From Luteimicrobium sp042670205 (GTDB taxonomy: Bacteria > Actinomycetota > Actinomycetes > Actinomycetales > Cellulomonadaceae), in NCBI RefSeq assembly GCF_042670205.1, contig NZ_JBHUWD010000010.1, positions 32,171 to 96,170 on the forward strand: a stretch of DNA of 64,000 bases, in the 5' to 3' direction. The position numbers were made by a program, and so were the translations under genes. Numbering within the stretch: the stretch's first letter is position 1; each line of letters opens with the position of its first letter. The notes under the pieces were generated by a model, which was given only the letters and a program-made list of their open reading frames with translations, searched no databases and had not been told where the DNA came from. Shown here piece by piece: positions 1 through 7,931 of the stretch.

Positions 1-2
1 AC

Positions 3-245
3 TCGGGCCGCGGGCAGTGGCAGGACGTGCTCAACGCTCTCCCGATCCCGCCCTACCGGCAGCAGCGGCACATGCCGCGCGTCGCCGTCCTCGCGCGAGT
101 CGAGTGGGAGCGCGACGGCGTCGAGGTCATCGACGGCCACGCGGAGCACTGGGCCGGGCGCGCCGTGCTCGTGCACTGGCGCGACCTGCGCCTGCGCAAC
201 CTCGGAGTCTGGCTCGACGTCGCCGACGTCGAGCGGGTGAAGTGA
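3..245 (+). CDS. C-terminal fragment of an unknown protein
   Basis: The frame is open from the window edge to a TGA, giving about 80 residues, so the N-terminus lies outside the window. The segment is rich in Arg, Trp and Val (for example VLARVEWERDGVEVIDGHAEHW) and looks like a small beta-rich domain. An internal GTG at 27 is probably not the real start, because the frame continues upstream without a stop. No family is recognised. The window gives no upstream neighbour; a strong hairpin and a tRNA on the other strand follow it. Confidence 0.55.
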   Translation, partial: SGRGQWQDVLNALPIPPYRQQRHMPRVAVLARVEWERDGVEVIDGHAEHWAGRAVLVHWRDLRLRNLGVWLDVADVERVK

Positions 246-317
246 GGTCATGTGTGCACCCCTGTGTGCACTTGGCCCCCGAGTTGGCCCCCAGCGGGCT
301 CCGATCGCGCCAACGAC

Positions 318-350
318 GAAGGCCCGGAACCGTTGCGGTTCCGGGCCTTC
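318..350. terminator. Strong stem-loop between a CDS end and tRNA-Arg
   Basis: A perfect 14-bp stem (GAAGGCCCGGAACC paired with its complement) closes on the 5-nt loop GTTGC. It lies just past the 3' end of the minus-strand tRNA-Arg and downstream of the plus-strand CDS ending at 245. It could therefore end transcription from both sides. There is no long U-tract, as is common in actinobacteria. Confidence 0.8.
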
Positions 351-357
351 CAGTGTG

Positions 358-430
358 TGCGCCCGAAGGGATTCGAACCCCCAACCTTCTGATCCGTAGT
401 CAGATGCTCTATCCGTTGAGCTACGGGCGC
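358..430 (-). tRNA. tRNA-Arg (anticodon ACG)
   Basis: The minus strand folds as a 73-nt cloverleaf. The acceptor stem GCGCCCG pairs with CGGGCGC, the D arm begins GCTCAACGG, the anticodon stem is TCTGA/TCAGA around loop CTACGGA, and the T loop is GGTTCGAATCC. The anticodon ACG (A34 presumably edited to inosine) decodes CGN arginine codons, the dominant Arg codons in a high-GC genome. The discriminator is A and the CCA end is not encoded. Confidence 0.97.
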
Positions 431-462
431 GTGGCTCTGTTCTCTCGAACGGGCCGACGGAA

Positions 463-492
463 ACACTACCGTGCCGTCCCCCGCTTCCCCAA
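463..492 (-). promoter_or_regulatory. Probable promoter of tRNA-Arg
   Basis: On the minus strand TTGGGG (487-492) and TAGTGT (463-468) are separated by 18 bp. This would start a transcript about 25 nt upstream of the tRNA 5' end. The rest of the stretch to 693 shows nothing else I recognise. Confidence 0.45.
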
Positions 493-693
493 ACCGTAAT
501 CGCCCGAGGAGCCCTCGAACAGCCTCCACGAGACGGACGTCACACCCGCCGGCGGACGCGCAGGGGGGCCGCACCGTCCTCCCGCGGGCGCAGCGCGCGG
601 TCGTCGGGGTCCGACCACGGTCGCACGTGTCCGCCCGGAGGTCCCGCCCGCCGCCCGACGCGCCGGGCCGCCCCGGCGCGCGACGCTGGCTGC

Positions 694-1542
694 ATGACCC
701 AGCCGACCGCTCCCCTCACGCCCCCGCCGCTCGCCGACCCGCACGCCGCCGCACCCGTCGCGGCGCCGAGCCTGCCGGCCGTCCCGCCGTCGCCGGGGCT
801 GCCTATCGGCCAGCGCGCCACGCAGCCGACGCCGCTCGTCGCGTCCGGCCTCGCCAAGACGTACGGCACGGCGGGCGCGACGACGCACGCCCTCGCGGGC
901 GTGGACCTCACCATCACGCCGGGCGAGTCGGTCGCGATCATGGGCCCGTCCGGATCGGGCAAGACGACGCTCCTGCACTGCCTCGCGGGGATCGTCACGC
1001 CCACGTCGGGCTCGGTGCTGTGGCGCGGCGAGGACCTCGCGTCGCTGTCGGAGGCGCGCCGGACGGCGCTGCGCCGCCAGGACTTCGGCTTCGTCTTCCA
1101 GTCGGGTCAGCTGCTGCCGGAGCTCCCGGCCGTCGAGAACGCCGCGATCCCGCTCATGCTGGGGGGCGTCCCGCGCGCCGAGGCGACGCGGGTCGCGGCG
1201 GGCTGGCTCGCGCACCTCGGGCTGGCGGGGATGGAGCAGCGCCGGCCGGGCGAGCTGTCGGGCGGACAGGCGCAGCGCGTCGCGATCGCGCGGGCCCTCG
1301 TGGGCTCGCCGGGGATCGTGTTCGCGGACGAGCCGACGGGTGCCCTCGACCAGACGACCGGTGCCGAGGTCCTCGCGGTCCTCACGTCGGCGGCGCGCGC
1401 GTCGGGGGCGGCGCTCGTCGTCGTGACGCACGATCCGGGCGTCGCGCGGCACTGCGGCCGGACGCTCGCGATGCGCGACGGCCGGGTCGTGCAGGAGTTC
1501 GTCGCCCCCGCGACGACGGCGGCCGCGGAGGGCGACCGGTGA
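694..1542 (+). CDS. ABC exporter ATP-binding protein (MacB/LolD/FtsE type)
   Basis: This is the cytoplasmic ATPase of an ABC transporter that pairs with an FtsX-like permease. Visible motifs are Walker A GPSGSGKT (residues 84-91), signature LSGGQ (about 189), Walker B IVFADEP (about 209) and the switch His in VVVTHDPG. ADEPTGALD is typical of the MacB/LolD/SalX branch, whose members export antimicrobial peptides or lipoproteins or act in peptide-antibiotic resistance. The first 45 or so residues are a Pro/Ala-rich extension absent from most members, so a later start is possible, although the ATG at 694 is the only strong candidate. The stop overlaps the permease start by 4 bp (GTGA), so the two are translationally coupled. 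The substrate is unknown. Confidence 0.92.
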   Translation: MTQPTAPLTPPPLADPHAAAPVAAPSLPAVPPSPGLPIGQRATQPTPLVASGLAKTYGTAGATTHALAGVDLTITPGESVAIMGPSGSGKTTLLHCLAGIVTPTSGSVLWRGEDLASLSEARRTALRRQDFGFVFQSGQLLPELPAVENAAIPLMLGGVPRAEATRVAAGWLAHLGLAGMEQRRPGELSGGQAQRVAIARALVGSPGIVFADEPTGALDQTTGAEVLAVLTSAARASGAALVVVTHDPGVARHCGRTLAMRDGRVVQEFVAPATTAAAEGDR

Positions 1543-2912
1543 ACGGGCTCAAGGCGACCGTCGGGCTGTGGTGGCTGCTGCGTCGTCGGGGGCGGGGTGC
1601 GGACGGCGCAGGCGAGCCCCAGCGCCTCACCACCGCACTGGCGGTGGTCGCGTTCGCGACGACGACGGCGATCCTGCTCGTGGTGATCGGCGGGTTCATG
1701 GCGTTCGTCGCGCGGGCGGGCGGGTCGGACGCGATCGCCGCGGGCCTCGACGCCGACGTCACCCCGTACACGACGCAGTACCCGCTCTACGCGGGGATCG
1801 CGTCGTTGCTGCTGCTGGTCCCGCTCGCGACGCTCGGTGGGGCGGCGGCCCGGCTGGCCGCCTCTCGGCGTGACGCCCGGCTGGCCTCCCTCCGGCTGGC
1901 AGGCGCGACGACCGGTCAGGTCACCCTCCTGACGGCGCTCGACGCCGCCGCACAAGCGCTGGTGGGCGCCGTGATCGGCTTCGGGGGCTACCTCGCGCTC
2001 GTCCCGCTCGTCGCGCAGCTCCGCTTCCAGGGCCGGACGTTCGACCTCGGCGAGCTGTGGGTGGGTCCGTGGGTGGTCCTCGGTGCGGTGGCCGGCGTCG
2101 TGCTCGTGGCGCTGACGTCCGCGCTGGTGAGCCTGCGCCGGGTCGCGATCTCGCCGCTCGGCGTCGCCGCGCGCGTGACGCCGCCGGCGCTGCGCTGGAC
2201 GCGGGTGCTGCCGTTCCTGCTCGCCGGCGTCGCGATGGTCGTCGCGATGAACACGCCATGGGCGTCCGCGGCGGTCGTCGTCGCGGTCCTGACGACGGTC
2301 CTCGTCGGCGGTTTCGCGACGCTCAACGTCGTGGGCCCGTTCGCGATGTCGCTGGCGGGCCGCGTGACGGCCGGGCGCGCGCGCCGTGTCCCGGGGCTCC
2401 TCGCGGGACGGCGCATCGTCGACTCCCCGAAGACGGCGTGGCGCTCCGTGGGCGGCGTCGCCCTCGCGACGTTCGTGGCTGGCCTGACCAGCATCTTCGC
2501 CCTCATCGACCCGTCCGACCAACCGCCCGCGGACCGTCTCCTGATGGCGGACCTCAAGACGGGAGGCTTCCTCACGCTCGCGATCGCGGGGATCCTGGCC
2601 GCGGTCTCGACGGGCGTCCTGCAGGCGGGCCGCGTGATCGACCAGCGCTCGGAGTACCGGGCTCTTCGCCTGGCCGGCACGGACGAGAAGACCCTCGACC
2701 GGGCCCGCCTGGACGAGACGCTGGTCCCGCTCCTGGTCGCCGTCGGCGTCGCCACCGTGGGCGCCCTCATGCTCATGCTCCCGGTGCTCGGCCTCACAGC
2801 ACTGGCCAACGTCGCCGTCGTCGGCCAGTTCCTCGTGTGCGTCGTGGCAGCCTCGCTCCTGGTCCTGGCGGCAGCCTGGACGACCCGCGCGGTGGCCCAC
2901 ACCCTCGCGTGA
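1539..2912 (+). CDS. FtsX-like ABC permease
   Basis: This 457-residue membrane protein starts at the GTG that overlaps the ATPase stop. About 10 hydrophobic segments can be counted: one near the N-terminus, a central group including LLLLVPLATLGG, and paired C-terminal helices. The pattern LASLRLAGATTGQV recurs as YRALRLAGTDEKTL, the duplicated cytoplasmic-loop signature of two-unit FtsX permeases. It should form the membrane channel for the preceding ATPase. The substrate cannot be told from sequence; peptide-antibiotic efflux is the usual guess for this class. It is followed by a convergent alcohol dehydrogenase. Confidence 0.88.
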   Translation: MNGLKATVGLWWLLRRRGRGADGAGEPQRLTTALAVVAFATTTAILLVVIGGFMAFVARAGGSDAIAAGLDADVTPYTTQYPLYAGIASLLLLVPLATLGGAAARLAASRRDARLASLRLAGATTGQVTLLTALDAAAQALVGAVIGFGGYLALVPLVAQLRFQGRTFDLGELWVGPWVVLGAVAGVVLVALTSALVSLRRVAISPLGVAARVTPPALRWTRVLPFLLAGVAMVVAMNTPWASAAVVVAVLTTVLVGGFATLNVVGPFAMSLAGRVTAGRARRVPGLLAGRRIVDSPKTAWRSVGGVALATFVAGLTSIFALIDPSDQPPADRLLMADLKTGGFLTLAIAGILAAVSTGVLQAGRVIDQRSEYRALRLAGTDEKTLDRARLDETLVPLLVAVGVATVGALMLMLPVLGLTALANVAVVGQFLVCVVAASLLVLAAAWTTRAVAHTLA

Positions 2913-3034
2913 ACGGGACGAGGCGACCCGACGAGCGATCGAAGGCACCGCCCACAGAGACACAGGGACATCGGCGGCCCGCTCCTCGATGTACATGTGT
3001 CTATCCCGAGGTGGGACTCGGCACCCTGCGAGAC

Positions 3035-4084
3035 CTAAGGCCGAAGCAGCACCTTGATCGCCCGCCGCTCGTCCATCGCGGCGTACGCCTCACCGACGTC
3101 GTCCAGCCCCAGCTCCAGGTCGAACACGCGCCCGGGCTCGATGGCGCGGGACAGCACGTCGGGCAGGAGCTCGGGGATGTAGGCGCGGGCGGGGGCCATC
3201 CCGCCGCCGACGGTGAGGTTGCGGGAGAACAGGTAGCCGATGGGCAGCTCGGACCCGCCGGCGGGGACGCCGACGTACCCGACGCGCCCGCCACCGTGGA
3301 CGGACCCGAGCGCCTGGCGCATGGATTCCTTGGTGCCGACGCACTCGAGGGCGCTGTCGGCGAGGTCGCCGCCGAGGAGGTCACGGATGGCGGCGACGCC
3401 GTCGTCTCCGCGTTCGGCGACGACGTCGGTGGCACCGAACTCGCGCGCGAGCTCGGCGCGGTCGGCGTGGCGGCTCATGGCGATGACGCGTTCGGCGCCG
3501 AGCCGGGACGCGGCGAGGACGCCGGAGAGCCCGACGGCGCCGTCGCCGACCACGACGACGGTCGAGCCGGGGCCGACGCCGGCGCTGACGGCGGCGTGGT
3601 GCCCGGTGGACATGACGTCGGAGAGCGTGAGGAGGTCGGGGACGAGCGCGTCGTCGACGGGGCCGGGGACGCGCACGAGCGAACCCTCGGCGAGGGGGAT
3701 GCGGACGTACTCGCCCTGGGCGCCGTCGACGGGGTGCCCGTCGCGGTCGGTGCTCCCGAACATCGTGACGTGGTCGCACGCGGACGTGAACCCGGCGCGG
3801 CACGACTGGCAGGTGCCGTCGGAGAGCGAGAAGGGCGCGATGACGAAGTCCCCGGCCGCGGCGACGGTGACGTCCGCGCCGACCTCCTCGACGACGCCGA
3901 CGAGCTCGTGCCCGATCGGGTGCGGGGCCTTGGTCTCCCGCACGCCACGGTAGGGCCACAGGTCGGACCCGCAGACGCAGGCGGCGACGACGCGGATCAC
4001 CGCGTCGGCGGGAGTGAGGATCGTCGGCTCGGGACGCTCTTCGATGCGGACGTCGCGGGGTCCGTGGATGACGGCAGCGCGCAT
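3035..4084 (-). CDS. Zinc-dependent alcohol dehydrogenase (MDR family)
   Basis: This 349-residue enzyme oxidises an alcohol or reduces an aldehyde with NAD(P). The N-terminus has the catalytic-zinc Cys in CVCGSDLWPY (Cys38) and GHELVGVVEEVG. The structural-zinc loop is TCQSCRAGFTSACDH. The Rossmann fold begins VVVVGDGAVGL, and the ending is AIKVLLRP. I chose the ATG at 4084 because AGGAGG lies 8 nt upstream; the frame is open further but has no better ribosome site. It is divergent from a TetR regulator with a palindrome between them, so it is probably that regulator's target. The substrate is unknown. Confidence 0.92.
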   Translation of the reverse strand: MRAAVIHGPRDVRIEERPEPTILTPADAVIRVVAACVCGSDLWPYRGVRETKAPHPIGHELVGVVEEVGADVTVAAAGDFVIAPFSLSDGTCQSCRAGFTSACDHVTMFGSTDRDGHPVDGAQGEYVRIPLAEGSLVRVPGPVDDALVPDLLTLSDVMSTGHHAAVSAGVGPGSTVVVVGDGAVGLSGVLAASRLGAERVIAMSRHADRAELAREFGATDVVAERGDDGVAAIRDLLGGDLADSALECVGTKESMRQALGSVHGGGRVGYVGVPAGGSELPIGYLFSRNLTVGGGMAPARAYIPELLPDVLSRAIEPGRVFDLELGLDDVGEAYAAMDERRAIKVLLRP

Positions 4085-4142
4085 GAGGTTGTCCTCCTGG
4101 GAGAGCGGTTCGGGGTGCGCCTCCCACGGTAGCGGAGCAGGC

Positions 4143-4162
4143 TTTTGAGCGATCGCTTGAAA
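4143..4162. promoter_or_regulatory. Candidate TetR operator
   Basis: The 20-bp imperfect palindrome TTTTGAGCGATCGCTTGAAA has a perfect 10-bp core (AGCGATCGCT). It lies in the gap between the divergent alcohol dehydrogenase and TetR starts, 20 bp before the TetR GTG. Size and placement fit an operator controlling both genes. Confidence 0.6.
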
Positions 4163-4182
4163 ACCCTGCTCCGGGAGGGCCC

Positions 4183-4851
4183 GTGACACCGACCGACCCG
4201 AGGACCGCCGCGACCCGGCGCTCCCTGCTCGACGCCGCGACCGACGCGCTGCGCGAGGTCGGCTACGCGGGCGCGAGCGCCCGTGAGATCGCACGCCGCG
4301 CCGGCTGCAACCAGGCGCTCGTCTTCTACCACTTCGAGTCCGTGAACGGGCTCCTCCTCGCCGCGCTCGACGACGTCAGCGAGCGCCGGCTCGCGGCCTA
4401 CCGCGACACGCTGGCGGGGGCACGCACGCTGCGCGAGCTCGTCGACACGGCGGAGCGCGTCCTCGCCGAGGACCTCGACGCCGGCCACGTCGCCGTCCTC
4501 ACCGAGCTGCTCGTTGCCGCGGCGTCGGTGCCCGGGCTCGGCGTGGAGGTCGAGTCGCGGTTGGCGCCCTGGCGCAGGCTCGCCCAGGACGCCGTCGTTC
4601 GCGCCTTCGAGCTCGTCCCGCTCGCGGCGGTCGTGCCGGCCGACGAGGCCGCGCACGTCGTCGTGGCCACGCTGCTCGGGCTGGAGCTGCTCGCCGGCGT
4701 CGGTGCCGGCCGGACGACGACCGACCGGCTCTTCACCCGCGCCCGGACGGTCGCGGCGCTCCTCGAGCCGGTCCCGGGTACCGGGGACGCAGCCGATCGG
4801 GCACCCCGGCCCCGGACCACCGAGGCCGACGCCGGAAGGGCCGCCCCGTGA
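4183..4851 (+). CDS. TetR-family transcriptional regulator
   Basis: This 222-residue protein has an N-terminal TetR helix-turn-helix (ATRRSLLDAATDALREVGYAG, ASAREIARRAGCNQALVFYHF). A helical ligand-binding domain follows, with a helix rich in LTELLVAAASV. The GTG start is preceded by GGGAGG. Divergence from the alcohol dehydrogenase and the palindrome at 4143-4162 suggest that it represses that gene and itself until a small ligand binds. Its stop overlaps the next gene by 4 bp, so the regulator and the membrane protein are probably co-translated. The last 20 residues are charged and Pro-rich. Confidence 0.93.
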   Translation: MTPTDPRTAATRRSLLDAATDALREVGYAGASAREIARRAGCNQALVFYHFESVNGLLLAALDDVSERRLAAYRDTLAGARTLRELVDTAERVLAEDLDAGHVAVLTELLVAAASVPGLGVEVESRLAPWRRLAQDAVVRAFELVPLAAVVPADEAAHVVVATLLGLELLAGVGAGRTTTDRLFTRARTVAALLEPVPGTGDAADRAPRPRTTEADAGRAAP

Positions 4852-5447
4852 CGGCCGCCGCCGCCACACGGGGCGACGCCTGGCTCGCGGGCGCGCTGTG
4901 GCTCGTCGCCGGTGCGGGCTTCGGGTTCGTGATCTCCGTCCTCGGGCTCGCGACCGTCCCTGCGGCCATGGTCGTGGCCGCGCTGCTGCCGACGGTCGGC
5001 CCGCGCTGGGCCCTGGCGGGCCTCGTGGCGGTTGCCGCTGCCGCGGCGGGCGTCGTCGGCGTCGGCGAGCGCCTCAGCAGCGACGATGCGGGTTCGCACG
5101 CCGTCGCGACCGCTGCGTCCGGCGTCGCTGCGCTGCTCGCGGCGCTCGTCGCAGTCCTCGTGGTGGTGGCGGCACGCGGCGGCGCGCGGCGCCCGCGCGC
5201 CGAGCTCGCGTTCCTCGCGCTGAGCGGCGCCGGGGTCGTGCCGCTCGTCGTCGCGTGGCTCAACCGCGACGGGCCCGGCGACGTCTGCACCGCGTGGTCG
5301 GACGGCCAGTGCGCGGCGGGCACGGAGGAGTGGAGCCCCTGGCCTTGGCTCGCGGCGGGCGTCCTGCTGGTCGCGGCAGGCACCGTCCTGACCGTGGTCA
5401 CGACGAGGCGACGGCCCGCCCGGCAACCGTTCGGCCCGACCGCCTGA
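4848..5447 (+). CDS. Small multi-pass membrane protein, function unknown
   Basis: This 199-residue protein starts at a GTG overlapping the TetR stop. It has about six hydrophobic segments, from AGALWLVAGAGFGFVISVLG to WLAAGVLLVAAGTVLTVV, and a short basic tail (TTRRRPARQPF). No conserved catalytic motif is visible and I do not recognise a family. Its coupling to the TetR gene suggests that it is regulated with it. A 12-bp inverted repeat begins inside its last codons. Confidence 0.75.
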   Translation: MTAAAATRGDAWLAGALWLVAGAGFGFVISVLGLATVPAAMVVAALLPTVGPRWALAGLVAVAAAAAGVVGVGERLSSDDAGSHAVATAASGVAALLAALVAVLVVVAARGGARRPRAELAFLALSGAGVVPLVVAWLNRDGPGDVCTAWSDGQCAAGTEEWSPWPWLAAGVLLVAAGTVLTVVTTRRRPARQPFGPTA

Positions 5448-5481
5448 CCTCCCCTTCCTCGCGCGCCCGACGGTTGCCGGG
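5419..5481. repeat. 12-bp inverted repeat upstream of the MFS-MarR gene
   Basis: CCCGGCAACCGT (5419-5430) and its exact complement (5470-5481) are separated by 39 bp. The left arm lies in the 3' coding end of the membrane-protein gene. The right arm lies 14 bp before the exporter GTG. It could be a split operator or a long hairpin in the mRNA. Confidence 0.6.
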
Positions 5482-5495
5482 AGCACAGTGGAACG

Positions 5496-7577
5496 GTGAG
5501 CGCGACGACGCAGCCCCCTGGACCTGCCGGATCCCCCGCCGCGGCGGAGGGGCCGCCGGACCACGCGAGCGCGAACGTCTGGGTCGTCTTCGGTGCGCTC
5601 ATGCTCGCGATGTTCCTGGCGGCGCTCGACCAGACGATCGTGTCGACGGCGCTGCCGACGATCGTCTCGGACCTGGGCGGCCTCGAGCACCTGTCCTGGG
5701 TCGTGACGGCGTACCTGCTGGCGTCGACGGCGTCGACGCCGCTGTGGGGCAAGCTCGGCGACATGTACGGCCGGAAGGGCATCTTCCAGGCGTGCATCGT
5801 GATCTTCCTGGCGGGCTCCGCGCTCTGCGGCCTCGCCCAGAACATGCCCGAGCTCATCATGTTCCGCGCCCTCCAGGGCATCGGCGGCGGCGGGATGATG
5901 GTCCTCACCCAGGCGATCGTCGGCGACGTCGTCCCGCCCCGGGACCGTGGCCGCTACCAGGGGTTCTTCGGCGCGGTGTTCGGGGTGACGTCGGTGGGCG
6001 GACCGCTGCTGGGCGGCCTGTTCGTCGACCACCTGAGCTGGCGGTGGGTGTTCTACATCAACCTGCCGATCGGCATCGTGGCGCTGCTGGTGATCAGCTC
6101 GGTGCTGCACCTGCCGCGCAGTCACCTCCGCCACAAGATCGACTACCTCGGCACCCTGGTCCTGGCCGGGATCGCGACATCCCTCGTCCTCATGACGTCG
6201 CTGGGCGGCGTGAGCTACGCGTGGGGGTCGTGGCAGACGTACGCGCTCGCCGGGATCGCGGTCGTCCTGCTGATCGCGTTCGTGCCGATCGAACGCCGGG
6301 CCGCGGAGCCCGTCATGCCGCTCAAGCTCTTCCGGCTCCCCGTGTTCAACGTGACGTCGGGCATCGGGTTCATCGTCGGGTTCGCGATGTTCGGCGCACT
6401 GACCTTCATCCCGACCTTCCTCCAGGTGGTGCACGGGGTGTCGGCGACGACGTCCGGCGTGCGGATGCTGCCGATGGTCCTGGGGATGCTCCTGACGTCC
6501 ATCGGGACGGGCCAGATCATCAGCCGGACGGGCCGCTACAAGATCTACCCGATCCTCGGCACCGCGATCACGGCCATCGCCCTGTGGCTCATGTCGAGGC
6601 TGGGTGTCGACAGCTCGATCCTCGAGATGAGCGCCGCGTTCCTCGTGCTCGGCCTCGGGCTGGGACTCGTCATGCAGGTGCTCGTCCTCATCGTGCAGAA
6701 CGCGGTCCCCTACGAGGACCTCGGCGTCGCGACGGCGGGCGCCACGTTCTTCCGGTCGATCGGCGGGTCCTTCGGCGTCGCCGTGTTCGGCAGCATCTTC
6801 TCCAACCAGCTCGCGTCGAACGTGCGGGACGCCCTGTCTGGGACGACGCTGCCCCCGGGGTTCGACCCGTCCGTGATCCAGGGCGACCCGAAGGTCATCT
6901 CGCAGCTCCCCGCGGACGTCGGGCGCTCGATCATCGGCGCCTACTCCGACTCGATCTCGACGGTCTTCCTCTACGCGGCCCCGATCGCGGTCATCGCGTT
7001 CGTGCTCGCGTGGTTCGTCAAGGAGCAGCCGCTGCGCAAGACCGTCGCCGTCGCCGACATCGGGGAGGGTCTGGGCGGCTCGCCGACGGAGCGCTCGTCG
7101 CTCGAGGAGATCCAGCGGTCGCTGTCGGTGCTGAGCAGCCGGGACGCGCGTCACGACCTCTACCGGCGGCTCACCGCCAAGGCGGGCGTCCCAGTGAGCC
7201 CGTTGGGCGCCTGGTGCCTGCTCAAGCTGGACCACCTCGGGCCGCTCGAATGGTCCACCATCTCGGCCCGGACCGGCCGCGCCCTGCCGGCGATCAGCGA
7301 GACCTACGACCAGCTGCTCGAGCTCGGCTACGTGCACGACGACCCGCCCGGGACGGTGGCGCTCACCGACGCCGGCCAGGCCGCCGCGGACGCCCTGGAC
7401 GCCGCGCGCCGCGACTCGCTCGCCGAGCTCCTCGACGGGTGGGAGCCCGAGCAGCACGCGGAGCTGGCCGCGATGCTCGGCACGTTGGCGCGTGCGCTCG
7501 GCGGGAGCGACCCGGAGGAACCGCGCGAGGAGACGGAGAAGGCCCCAGCGAGCGATGCTCGGCCGGAGCCTTCATGA
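5496..7577 (+). CDS. DHA2-family MFS multidrug exporter with C-terminal MarR-like domain
   Basis: This 693-residue protein begins with a 14-helix EmrB/QacA-type proton antiporter (about residues 25-515). It has motif D1 LDQTIVSTALPTI, motif A GKLGDMYGRK, motif B RALQGIGGG and motif C GGPLLGG. Typical members are about 500 residues; here about 170 are added. From about 530 (SLEEIQRSLSVLSSRDARHD) to 680 the extension has the helix pattern of a MarR-type winged helix. That includes an LSPLGAW-like helix, a recognition-helix region (ISARTGRALPAISETYDQL) and a wing (PPGTVALTDAG). The fusion could sense drug and bind DNA, or act only in assembly. The GTG start has a CACAGT box 6 nt upstream. Confidence 0.9.
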   Translation: MSATTQPPGPAGSPAAAEGPPDHASANVWVVFGALMLAMFLAALDQTIVSTALPTIVSDLGGLEHLSWVVTAYLLASTASTPLWGKLGDMYGRKGIFQACIVIFLAGSALCGLAQNMPELIMFRALQGIGGGGMMVLTQAIVGDVVPPRDRGRYQGFFGAVFGVTSVGGPLLGGLFVDHLSWRWVFYINLPIGIVALLVISSVLHLPRSHLRHKIDYLGTLVLAGIATSLVLMTSLGGVSYAWGSWQTYALAGIAVVLLIAFVPIERRAAEPVMPLKLFRLPVFNVTSGIGFIVGFAMFGALTFIPTFLQVVHGVSATTSGVRMLPMVLGMLLTSIGTGQIISRTGRYKIYPILGTAITAIALWLMSRLGVDSSILEMSAAFLVLGLGLGLVMQVLVLIVQNAVPYEDLGVATAGATFFRSIGGSFGVAVFGSIFSNQLASNVRDALSGTTLPPGFDPSVIQGDPKVISQLPADVGRSIIGAYSDSISTVFLYAAPIAVIAFVLAWFVKEQPLRKTVAVADIGEGLGGSPTERSSLEEIQRSLSVLSSRDARHDLYRRLTAKAGVPVSPLGAWCLLKLDHLGPLEWSTISARTGRALPAISETYDQLLELGYVHDDPPGTVALTDAGQAAADALDAARRDSLAELLDGWEPEQHAELAAMLGTLARALGGSDPEEPREETEKAPASDARPEPS

Positions 7578-7598
7578 CGTTCTTTGCGAACCCGTGAG

Positions 7599-7687
7599 CG
7601 GAGACGGAGGGATTTGAACCCTCGAACGGGTTGCCCCGTTACCACCTTAGCAGGGTGGCGCACTAGACCTGACTATGCGACGTCTCC
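7599..7687 (-). tRNA. tRNA-Ser (anticodon GCT)
   Basis: This 89-nt class II tRNA on the minus strand has acceptor stem GGAGACG/CGTCTCC, anticodon stem CCACC/GGTGG around CTGCTAA, a long variable arm (CGGGGCAACCCG) and T loop GGTTCAAATCC. The anticodon GCT reads AGC/AGT serine codons. The discriminator is G, the serine identity base, and CCA is not encoded. It lies 21 bp beyond the convergent MFS gene. Confidence 0.97.
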
Positions 7688-7758
7688 TCGCCGATCGCGG
7701 TTCCGGGCGACCCCGAGACGAAGCTCGAGAGCCGCACGGCTACGGACCAGGCGACGCT

Positions 7759-7788
7759 AGGTTACCCGTGCGGCACGCCCCGGAGCAA
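7759..7788 (-). promoter_or_regulatory. Probable promoter of tRNA-Ser(GCT)
   Basis: On the minus strand TTGCTC (7783-7788) and TAACCT (7759-7764) are 18 bp apart, with the tRNA about 65 nt further on. The remaining gap to 7931 must also hold the promoter of the divergent LGFP-repeat gene, which I could not place. Confidence 0.4.
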
Positions 7789-7931
7789 AACTCACCCCCG
7801 GCTCACCCGCTGACGCGGGCCGCGGCGCGTATCAGGTGACCCCGTCGTAGCGTCGTTCCCCGCGATGCCGGACGCAGCAAGCGCCCGACCCGTCAGCGGG
7901 GACCCGGCAGGCATCCCCGCGGAGGCACACC

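Noticed and set aside
466..1452. Minus-strand frame of 328 residues over the ABC ATPase
   Set aside because: It is antisense to an ATPase with all motifs intact, and its composition is that of shadow frames.
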